Shown: one piece after another, positions 1 through 5,559 of the stretch | Numbering within the stretch: the stretch's first letter is position 1 | Layout: the number at the start of each line of letters is the position of its first letter | DNA from: Actinomycetota bacterium | GTDB taxonomy: Bacteria; Actinomycetota; Actinomycetes; S36-B12; UBA10799 | Length of the DNA: 7,018 bases | NCBI GenBank assembly: GCA_003452655.1 | Contig: DMNR01000277.1 | Span: forward strand, 365-7,382 | Direction of reading: 5' to 3' | Translations under genes and position numbers: made by a program | Notes under the pieces: generated by a model | What the model was told of the DNA's origin: nothing | The model's input: the letters and a program-made list of their open reading frames with translations, nothing else | The model's database searches: none

Positions 1-26
1 GTCGGGGTCGGGGTCGGCGTCGGGTC
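1..26. repeat. Short tandem hexamer tract (GTCGGG-like)
   Basis: Roughly four copies of a 6-base unit, GTCGGG with one GTCGGC variant. On the minus strand it encodes the start of a Thr-Pro repeat in the lysozyme-like protein, and it continues beyond the edge. Such tracts can change length by replication slippage in whole codons, altering the length of the wall-spanning tail. Confidence 0.6.
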
Positions 27-911
27 AGGCTTTGGACTAGACGTCACCGGTGGCTTCTTGGCTGGAGTCGACGGCTTCGCCTTATCCTTGGCGGCCTGCT
101 CCTTTTCTTTCTGCTTCGCCTTCGCCTTGGCCTTCTCCTTGGCCTTCATCTTCGCCAGATCGGCATCGGACGGCTTCAACGAACCAAGCGATCCGCCGAC
201 TGCGTTGTAGCGGCCGTACATCGGGCCGCGGTCATTCGAGTACAACGAGGCGACGATCTGTTGCTTATACGCGCATACCCATGGAGCCCAACCGCGATCA
301 CGGTAGATCGCACCGGCGGCCTTCACATTGATCACAGGGTTGAGCGCCGCGACCTGCGCTGCCCTGGTGTCAGCGAAGCTAACCCCGATGGTCCGCAACG
401 ATCCCTGAAGTGTGCCGGCGTCATTGAGTTGGAAGACGCCCCAATCGGTAGTGCCGTCGGGATTGGTATCTCCGACGATCGAGCGCTGACCAGATTCACA
501 CTGCGCGACGGCCATGGCGTTGCCGATTTGGTCTTGCGGGAAGTTCTTCTTGACGAGCCGCAGCAACTCCTTCTGCGAGACGACCTTCTTCGCTGCGGGC
601 AAGGGTGCCGCCGAAGCCACAGCCGTGGTTGCCGTCGGCGCGCCTGGTGCCCCTGGCGCAACCGCCTGAGGTGGTCCACCTGGCACCGGGATTCCTGCCG
701 CGAGGACACCGCCAACTGGCCCGCCACCAACTTGCGCGAACCCGGAACTCACAACCGCATCGCGAATTGCTGGACTCACCTCTGTGTCATCGGCTTGAGC
801 CGCAACTGTCGCTGCGAAGGTTGGAACCGCTACGACCACTGCAGCCGCCACCACCGCGCCGCCGACCTTCGCGGCTTTGCCTACTCGACTAAAGGTTGAA
901 GAAACGTTCAC
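1..911 (-). CDS. Secreted lysozyme/transglycosylase-like wall hydrolase, C-terminally cut by window edge
   Basis: Reading frame is open for 303 codons from a GTG (909-911) to the left edge, so the C-terminus is missing. Residues 9-15 are basic and 16-38 hydrophobic, ending AQA before DDTE: a Sec signal peptide with likely cleavage after about residue 40. Residues 61-107 are a Gly/Pro/Ala linker. Residues 110-223 form a lysozyme-like domain: AQCESG (Glu139 the likely catalytic acid), GDTNPDG, DWGVFQLN (156-163), then RGWAPWVCAY with Cys213, which could pair with Cys138 as in Rpf-type folds. Residues 254-279 are almost only Lys/Ala/Glu/Gln, followed by Pro/Thr repeats. By family it should cleave peptidoglycan glycan strands outside the membrane; the basic tail may hold it to the wall (inference). 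The start is uncertain: a GTG at 987-989 is in frame but has no ribosome site and would place a long charged segment before the signal peptide. It is divergent from the lytic transglycosylase at 1130. Confidence 0.82.
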   Translation of the reverse strand, partial: MNVSSTFSRVGKAAKVGGAVVAAAVVVAVPTFAATVAAQADDTEVSPAIRDAVVSSGFAQVGGGPVGGVLAAGIPVPGGPPQAVAPGAPGAPTATTAVASAAPLPAAKKVVSQKELLRLVKKNFPQDQIGNAMAVAQCESGQRSIVGDTNPDGTTDWGVFQLNDAGTLQGSLRTIGVSFADTRAAQVAALNPVINVKAAGAIYRDRGWAPWVCAYKQQIVASLYSNDRGPMYGRYNAVGGSLGSLKPSDADLAKMKAKEKAKAKAKQKEKEQAAKDKAKPSTPAKKPPVTSSPKPDPTPTPTP

Positions 912-998
912 GCCTAACTCGCCGACCCCACTCTTCTGCGATTCTCTGCTGAGCGCACCCTCGTCATGGGGCGCGTACTTCCCTGACACCCATCACAC

Positions 999-1042
999 GC
1001 CACAAACCGGGGTCGTTGCGACTCGACCAACGAATTTGTGGC
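999..1042. other. Two-tier inverted repeat in the divergent spacer
   Basis: GCCACAAA (999-1006) is exactly complementary to TTTGTGGC (1035-1042), an 8-bp outer stem. Inside it, GGTCG (1011-1015) pairs with CGACC (1024-1028) around an 8-base loop. It lies about 88 bases upstream of the plus-strand transglycosylase start and about 88 bases upstream of the minus-strand lysozyme-like start. It could be an operator, a 5' leader hairpin or a shared regulatory element. I looked for the conserved c-di-AMP (ydaO) riboswitch segments known to precede actinobacterial wall hydrolases and did not see them. Confidence 0.5.
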
Positions 1043-1119
1043 CCCATGGATCCATTCCAGTGGGCTATTCGTCTGAAGTTAGGAGGAAAGCACTTACGTA
1101 GCGTGACGAATTGGGGAAC

Positions 1120-1124
1120 GGAGG
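1120..1124 (+). promoter_or_regulatory. Shine-Dalgarno GGAGG deciding the GTG start at 1130
   Basis: GGAGG ends five bases before GTG 1130. This start gives a protein that begins directly with a lipoprotein signal peptide. Starts further upstream in the same frame (1016, 1103) would add a polar segment and have no suitably spaced ribosome site. A second GTG at 1136 is also possible. Confidence 0.7.
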
Positions 1125-1129
1125 GGGAA

Positions 1130-1702
1130 GTGTCGGTGTCGAGAAGAGCACGACTCGCCTCCTTGGCTGTCTCATTCGCCGGGGTGGGTGCCATCGTGAT
1201 GGGTGTCACCGCATGTGACCCACCTGACTTTGCGCTGTCCGTGCCATCTGCCTACAAGTCCTATTTCCAGATCGCTGCCAAGCGATGCCCCAATGTCCTA
1301 ACCCCGGAGAGCCTCGCTGCGCAGGCCTCGGCAGAAAGCGGGTTCAACCCCAGCGCGGTATCACCGGCCGGAGCCCAAGGCCTCATGCAGATCATTCCTG
1401 AAGTGTGGGCGACCTACGGAACTGATGCCGATGGCGACGGTCGCGCAAATCCATTCACGGCGGCGGATTCAGTGGCAACGTCTGCGAAGTACAACTGCTA
1501 CCTGTCGAGCAGAGTCAATGTGATCGACGGCGATCAAACGGAGCTTCGCCTCGCGGCATACAACGCCGGACCTGGCGCAGTCGAGAAGTACGACGGCGTG
1601 CCTCCCTACCCGGAAACACAGAACTACATCAAGCGAGTTGCCAAGCGGACTGTTGCCTTCTCTGATGATTTCTCCACTCAGGACTCGGGCAAGCGCACCT
1701 AA
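1130..1702 (+). CDS. Lipoprotein lytic transglycosylase, SLT (GH23-like) domain
   Basis: 190 residues from GTG 1130. Residues 5-8 are basic, 9-25 hydrophobic, and VTAC (26-29) is a lipobox, so Cys29 should be lipidated and the enzyme anchored to the outer face of the membrane. The SLT fold follows: SAESGFNPSAVS with Glu69 as catalytic acid, GAQGLMQI (81-88), and AAYNAGPGAVEKYDGVPPYPET with NYIKRV (142-170), the standard C-terminal signature. Enzymes of this family cut the MurNAc-GlcNAc bond of peptidoglycan, leaving 1,6-anhydro-MurNAc. An Asp-rich loop DADGDGR (99-105) resembles a calcium-binding loop. Cys53 and Cys123 could form a disulfide. There is no wall-binding repeat, so it is a minimal catalytic lipoprotein. 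It is divergent from a second wall hydrolase and is followed 69 bases later by a microprotein gene, perhaps on the same transcript. Confidence 0.93.
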   Translation: MSVSRRARLASLAVSFAGVGAIVMGVTACDPPDFALSVPSAYKSYFQIAAKRCPNVLTPESLAAQASAESGFNPSAVSPAGAQGLMQIIPEVWATYGTDADGDGRANPFTAADSVATSAKYNCYLSSRVNVIDGDQTELRLAAYNAGPGAVEKYDGVPPYPETQNYIKRVAKRTVAFSDDFSTQDSGKRT

Positions 1703-1771
1703 TTCTGAACCAAAACAACCGATTGGCGGCCAAGAGTCGACAACTCGGGCCCAAAGCGAGAAGCTTGTGCC

Positions 1772-1870
1772 ATGAAGAAACTACTGCTTGTCGTTGTCGT
1801 CGTTGCCGCTGTCGCTGGCGTGGGAATCCTCATCAGCAAGAAGGCCGGACAAGGCGAAATCGAAGCCTAA
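1772..1870 (+). CDS. 32-residue single-span membrane microprotein
   Basis: ATG 1772 to TAA 1868-1870. The protein begins MKKLLLVVVVVAAVAG: two lysines, then an unbroken hydrophobic stretch (about 4-21), then SKK and a short polar tail ending GEIEA. The layout, positive before the span and a Lys pair after it, suits a small membrane-inserted peptide or an uncleaved signal-like segment. A weak purine run (GCGAGAAG, 1756-1763) lies eight bases before the ATG. The N-terminus resembles actinobacterial DLW-39 microproteins, but the DLW motif is absent and the protein is shorter, so I do not assign it there. It follows the lytic transglycosylase by 69 bases on the same strand and ends 16 bases before the convergent permease gene. 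Function unknown; it may be a partner of the neighbouring lipoprotein (inference). Confidence 0.6.
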   Translation: MKKLLLVVVVVAAVAGVGILISKKAGQGEIEA

Positions 1871-1886
1871 CCAGAGGTAGTCCTTG

Positions 1887-4427
1887 TCACTCGGTGCTGA
1901 TTGCCTCGAGGACGTTCAGGCGTGCAGCCCGGTAGGCAGGTCTTAGCCCAGCTACGACACCTACCAAGGCACCAATAAGTCCCACCACGACCAACTGGTC
2001 GATGGGAAGCGCGAACCTGGCAACCTCCTCCTCGACACCCACGGCCTTCATCAGCGCCCAGCCGAGCACTATCCCGAGCACGAGTCCACCGACCGTGCCA
2101 AAGATCGCGATGATCACTGACTCCCAGCGAACCATTGAGCGTGCTTGCCCCCTGGTCTGACCAACGGCACGCAGCAGCCCCAACTCGCGAGTTCTTTCAT
2201 GGATCGACAACGACAAAGTGTTCGCGATACCCATCAGGGCAATAATGATTGCCAAGATCAACAGTACGTAGACGATGTTGAGCAACTGGTCGATCTGACC
2301 GGCGGCAGTCTGTACGAATTGATCACGGGTCTCGACCTGCCCAGCACCGTACTTGTCAGCAATCACTTGAATCTGCTGCTGGACTGTTGACTCCGAGGCG
2401 CCTGGTTCGAGCCCGATCAGCAGGGTGTTGTAGGACAACTGCCGAACGTGTTTGCCATAGATCGCAGTTGAAATAATCGCGCTTCCAACGAATTCTTCGC
2501 CGTCATAGATGGAGCCGACCGTCATGTTCTCCAACGACCCGTCGGCGAAGGCGACGACCACCTTGCTGTCGATACTCAGACCATTCTGATCGGCGGTATC
2601 TCGGGAAACCGCGAGCTGACGCGGAGTCAGTGAACTGACCGGTTCACCAGTACCAGGCAGTTCGAGGAGCTGACCGAGTTGCTTTGGCTCCGAGACCGTC
2701 ACATTGAGTTGTTTGTTATTGGCCAACACGGTGCCACGAGCCAACGAGGCCTGCGTCTGCACCCCCGGAACCTTGGCGATTTCCGTGAACATCTGGGGGC
2801 TGAAACCAGAGCCGTTGAAACTCTGCGACGACATGACGAGTTCGCCCTTGAAGGAGCCCGCCACACTGACGTCGATCGAGGTCTTGATTGAGGCCGCAAA
2901 GATCGTGAACAGCGTGACGACGCATACGCCAACCAAGAGCGCCGCAGACGTGTTCGCAGTCCGCTTCGGATTACGGACGGCATTTCGGGCAGCCATCCGA
3001 CCAGAGACACCACGCAGCAATCCGATTGGCGCGCCGAGAATCTTCCCGACCGGGCGCGCCGCAATCGGCGCGAAGATCAGGTACCCGATGAAGGTCAGGG
3101 CAGCACCCACAGCGGTCCGTTGCAGCACTAGGGTGGTATTCGGCAAGAGCAAGCTGGCAACAATGCCCAGCCCGAGCAGCATCACTACTAGACCAAGCCA
3201 TAGTCGAACACGTGACGTACTCGATCGGTCGACTGACACGTCCCGCAGCGCAGCCAACGGTTTCACCCGTGATGCCCGGATCGCCGGGAGGACGCTCGCT
3301 GCAACGGTGACGACGACTCCGATGATCAATGAGAAGATCACGGTTCCGGTAGTCACAGTCAAGCCCCCCGCCGGCAAGCCAAACCCGACAGCATCGAGCA
3401 GCGACTTCAACCCAGCAGCGAGCAAGATGCCAATTCCGAGGCCGACCACAGAGGCAACCACACCGATCAGCAGCGACTCCAACGTCAGCGACCGCATGAT
3501 CTGGGCGCGTGAAGCGCCAATTGCACGCAACAGCGCTGACTCGCGAGTTCGCTGAGCCACGATCACTGCAAACGTGTTGTAGATGCTTAAGGTGGCCACG
3601 ATCAGTGCGATAGCGGCGAACAACAGCAGGAAGGTTCGGAAAGACCCGAGGAAGCCGCTTTCAATTTGCTCCGTCTGATCTGCCGTAAGTTGACTGCCGG
3701 TTACCGCGCGGGTCCCCGGCGGGAGCACCGGTTGGACTGCAGCCAATAACTGGTCTTGATCTACGCCGGGCTGACTTTGCAGCGCAATCGCATTGACCAT
3801 CCCAGGCGACCCGAGAACCTTCTGGGCTTGGGTGAAGGTCAACCCGGCGTACGTCGTCCCACCAAGACTGTCGGCACTGCCGAATGTGGCGATACCCACG
3901 ATCGTGACCGGAATCAGTTCAGGCGTTCGAAGGGTTGTCTTGTCTCCGATACTCAGCTTTCCGGCCGCCGCTGCACCCTGATCGATGACAACCTGGCCGT
4001 CCGCAGTGGGCGGCACCCCCTGAACGATCCGATAGGGATTCAGAGCAGGACTGGCAATCCAGTTTCCGGCCAGCGTTGGGGGTCCTTCGTCGCCGATCGG
4101 CTTGCCGTCGGCACCCGTGATCTGACCCGTGCCTTGAATCGTTGGTTCTGCTGCCTGGACTTCGGGAACCGCTGCGAGTGTCTTCGTCAGCGACTCAGGG
4201 ACAAGCCCTACCTGGGTTCGCCCACCGCTACCGATGGTCTCTGAGCTTTGCACGACAACATCGGTGCCCGCATTCGCCGAGGTGAAGATGTCATCGAACG
4301 CTGCGCGCATCGTGTCGGTCAGGACGAGGGTCCCGGCCAGGAAGGCGACACCAAGAACCACGGCCGAGGCCGTTCCGATCAACCGTCGTTTGTGACTCAG
4401 CAGGCTCTTGAGAGCAATCCGCCACAT
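1887..4427 (-). CDS. ABC transporter permease, FtsX/MacB type with two FtsX halves
   Basis: 846 residues from ATG 4427, chosen because GGAGG (4436-4440) lies eight bases upstream; the in-frame GTG at 4436 overlaps that site. Ten predicted spans fall in a repeated plan: span 1 (16-36), an extracytoplasmic domain (about 37-262), spans 2-4 (266-383), two linker spans (409-428, 439-457), span 7 (494-513), a second outer domain (about 514-714) and spans 8-10 (717-830). Both halves carry the motif RTRE..LLRA(I/V)G just after the first span of each FtsX domain (293-304 and 745-756), and ARNAVRNPKRT (480-490) marks the start of the second half. Such permeases work with a cytosolic ATPase to move lipids or peptides or to drive extracellular machinery. 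The usual adjacent ATPase gene is absent: upstream is an aldolase-like gene, downstream the convergent microprotein. The substrate cannot be inferred. Confidence 0.93.
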   Translation of the reverse strand: MWRIALKSLLSHKRRLIGTASAVVLGVAFLAGTLVLTDTMRAAFDDIFTSANAGTDVVVQSSETIGSGGRTQVGLVPESLTKTLAAVPEVQAAEPTIQGTGQITGADGKPIGDEGPPTLAGNWIASPALNPYRIVQGVPPTADGQVVIDQGAAAAGKLSIGDKTTLRTPELIPVTIVGIATFGSADSLGGTTYAGLTFTQAQKVLGSPGMVNAIALQSQPGVDQDQLLAAVQPVLPPGTRAVTGSQLTADQTEQIESGFLGSFRTFLLLFAAIALIVATLSIYNTFAVIVAQRTRESALLRAIGASRAQIMRSLTLESLLIGVVASVVGLGIGILLAAGLKSLLDAVGFGLPAGGLTVTTGTVIFSLIIGVVVTVAASVLPAIRASRVKPLAALRDVSVDRSSTSRVRLWLGLVVMLLGLGIVASLLLPNTTLVLQRTAVGAALTFIGYLIFAPIAARPVGKILGAPIGLLRGVSGRMAARNAVRNPKRTANTSAALLVGVCVVTLFTIFAASIKTSIDVSVAGSFKGELVMSSQSFNGSGFSPQMFTEIAKVPGVQTQASLARGTVLANNKQLNVTVSEPKQLGQLLELPGTGEPVSSLTPRQLAVSRDTADQNGLSIDSKVVVAFADGSLENMTVGSIYDGEEFVGSAIISTAIYGKHVRQLSYNTLLIGLEPGASESTVQQQIQVIADKYGAGQVETRDQFVQTAAGQIDQLLNIVYVLLILAIIIALMGIANTLSLSIHERTRELGLLRAVGQTRGQARSMVRWESVIIAIFGTVGGLVLGIVLGWALMKAVGVEEEVARFALPIDQLVVVGLIGALVGVVAGLRPAYRAARLNVLEAISTE

Positions 4428-4429
4428 GT

Positions 4430-4486
4430 GGTGCACCTCCCGTCACGGAATAGCCGTGAGTGCACCGTACCTGTCGGCTCGGTGCA
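4430..4486 (-). promoter_or_regulatory. Structured leader of the permease: stacked inverted repeats next to the ribosome site
   Basis: Read on the minus strand, TGCACCG (4486-4480) pairs with CGGTGCA (4467-4461) around 12 bases. One base later TCACGG (4459-4454) pairs with CCGTGA (4448-4443) around CTATT, ending next to GGGAGG. In addition GGTGCAC (4466-4460) is exactly complementary to GTGCACC (4436-4430) between the Shine-Dalgarno and the start, so the middle arm can pair upstream or downstream but not both. This could be translational control or a set of protein-binding sites on DNA; the sequence cannot decide. Confidence 0.45.
4436..4440 (-). promoter_or_regulatory. Shine-Dalgarno GGAGG of the permease
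   Basis: GGAGG on the minus strand with an 8-base spacer (TGCACCAC) before ATG 4427. The spacer and the last bases of the site form the palindrome GGTGCACC (4430-4437), so this ribosome-binding site sits in self-complementary sequence. Confidence 0.75.
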
Positions 4487-4530
4487 GCTCAGACATGCAC
4501 ACTCAGAAGCTGTGGATTAAGCAAGAGATA

Positions 4531-4548
4531 CCCGAGGCCAAGCCGGGG
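4531..4548 (-). terminator. Possible terminator hairpin after the aldolase-like gene
   Basis: On the minus strand CCC-GGC-TTG-GCC-GGG folds into a GC-rich stem with a small internal asymmetry (one base against two) and a three-base loop. It is followed by TATCTCTTGCTT, which is only moderately T-rich. It lies 32 bases past the aldolase stop and about 104 bases before the permease start, so it could separate two transcripts. Weak as an intrinsic terminator. Confidence 0.35.
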
Positions 4549-4579
4549 ATCTGTTGACTTAGCGTTGCCGTTGCCTCAA

Positions 4580-5362
4580 CTAGTTCCGGTAACCGGGCAG
4601 CTCACGGTCAAGCTTGCGGAGAAGGGCGGGCCAGGCAATGTCGCCGCCCATCCCCATCGTCACGGCCTGGATGTTCGCAGCAACCCCGTCGAGGATGGCC
4701 TGGTCAATCATCACGAGTTCACCGCCGCCGCTTTGAGCCGCGATTTGGATCTCACAGGCCTTAATCAGGCCGAACATGGTGATAAATGCTTCACCGACCG
4801 TTTGACCAACTGTGAGCAACCCGTGATTGCGCAGAATTAGACTCGACGCGTTGCCCATGTCAGCGACCAAGCGTGGCTTCTCCTCATCGCGCAGGGCGAT
4901 TCCCTCATAGTCGTGATAACCCAGCGAAGCCATCACAATCGAAGCTTGCTGCGAAATCGGCAAGAGGCCCCCAGCTTGAGCCGAGACAGCAACGCCCGCT
5001 GCCACGTGTGAGTGCAGCACGCATTGGGCATCTTCGCGAGCAGCGTGAATCGCTGAGTGAATGACGAAGCCTGCAGGGTTAACCGGCCAGGGCGATTCCT
5101 GCAACTTGTTCCCGTCAAGATCGATCTTGATCAGGCTGGAGGCGGTGATCTCCTCAAATAGCATTCCGTACGGATTGATCAGGAAGTGGTGATCAGGCCC
5201 CGGAATTCGCATGGAAATGTGGGTGAAGACAAGTTCGTCCCACCCGTACAGAGCCATGAGTCGATAACTCGCAGCAAGATCCACTCTGAGGTCATGCTCG
5301 ATCTGTTCGGCAGATGCACCGGACATTTGACTACCCACTTTCCACTTCGCTTGTTTGGCCAC
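4580..5362 (-). CDS. Class II aldolase/adducin-family protein
   Basis: 260 residues from GTG 5362, 248 if ATG 5326 is used; neither start has a strong ribosome site and the first 25 residues are family-variable. Family signatures are clear: VFTHIS (45-50), INPYG..F.EITASSL (62-77), HSAIHAAREDA (102-112), LHSH (116-119) and LRNHGLLT (177-184). His117, His119 and His180 match the three zinc ligands of L-fuculose-1-phosphate aldolase (His92, His94, His155). The catalytic Glu73 of that enzyme sits 19 residues before the first His; here that position is Gly98 in NPAGF, with the intervening His (77 there, 102 here) also aligned. Metal binding is therefore likely, but retro-aldol chemistry is doubtful and the substrate is unknown. 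Relatives of this type are commonly annotated only as class II aldolase/adducin proteins. It is divergent from the pirin operon and lies upstream of the permease on the same strand. Confidence 0.88.
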   Translation of the reverse strand: MAKQAKWKVGSQMSGASAEQIEHDLRVDLAASYRLMALYGWDELVFTHISMRIPGPDHHFLINPYGMLFEEITASSLIKIDLDGNKLQESPWPVNPAGFVIHSAIHAAREDAQCVLHSHVAAGVAVSAQAGGLLPISQQASIVMASLGYHDYEGIALRDEEKPRLVADMGNASSLILRNHGLLTVGQTVGEAFITMFGLIKACEIQIAAQSGGGELVMIDQAILDGVAANIQAVTMGMGGDIAWPALLRKLDRELPGYRN

Positions 5363-5378
5363 TACCTAAGCAACTGAG

Positions 5379-5414
5379 CGGATTCGATGTGAGGGCTCAC
5401 CTGCCAACGGATTC
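5379..5414. repeat. Direct repeat CGGATTC flanking the palindrome
   Basis: CGGATTC occurs at 5379-5385 and again at 5408-5414, 29 bases apart (close to three helical turns) and on either side of the GTGAG-GG-CTCAC element. It could be paired activator sites or chance; two 7-base copies are modest evidence. Confidence 0.3.
5389..5400. promoter_or_regulatory. Operator-like palindrome GTGAG-GG-CTCAC
   Basis: Perfect 5-bp arms around two bases, 26 bases upstream of the GTG start of the aldolase-like gene. The size and symmetry suit a dimeric repressor or activator. No regulator gene is in the window, so the binding protein is unknown. Confidence 0.35.
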
Positions 5415-5559
5415 CGCCGATCAGAAGCTAGCCCGCCCTGCGTACCCATGTCCCGCCGACGACGGGCGACTCGCACGGGAATAGCACTTGCCAGTTCATC
5501 GTTTGGATGATCAGATTGTTTACTCGTCAACCAATGCAATCGAATGGACGTGAAGTGCA

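Larger units (their letters stand above)
5363..5559. promoter_or_regulatory. Divergent promoter region between aldolase-like gene and pirin operon
   Basis: 197 bases without a credible gene; promoters for both sides must lie here. For the pirins, a weak candidate is TTGCCA (5488-5493) with TCAGAT 17 bases later, or TTTACT (5519-5524) as a -10; neither is convincing. The stretch 5500-5545 is noticeably more AT-rich than the rest, as expected near a promoter. A small CCCG/CGGG dyad lies at 5452-5466. Confidence 0.4.

Noticed and set aside
332..730. 132-residue minus-strand frame
   Set aside because: It is a shadow of the lysozyme-like gene in another frame; the real frame shows a signal peptide and lysozyme motifs and is open to the edge.
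1046..1055. Palindrome ATGGATCCAT in the divergent spacer
   Set aside because: A 10-base perfect palindrome with no spacer or repeat partner; plausible by chance, so not called as an operator.
912..1129. c-di-AMP (ydaO-type) riboswitch upstream of a wall hydrolase
   Set aside because: Expected from biology, but the conserved G-rich and GGTGAAT-like segments are not seen on either strand.
1871..1886. Bidirectional terminator between microprotein and permease ends
   Set aside because: The gap is 16 bases and no strong hairpin with a T-run is visible on either strand.
2704..3555. 283-residue plus-strand frame
   Set aside because: Antisense shadow inside the permease; no recognisable motif, while the opposite strand encodes an unmistakable FtsX protein.
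4515..4541. Promoter-like TTGGCC and TTAATC on the minus strand before the permease
   Set aside because: The spacing is only 15 bases and both boxes are poor matches; the -35 part overlaps the candidate terminator hairpin.
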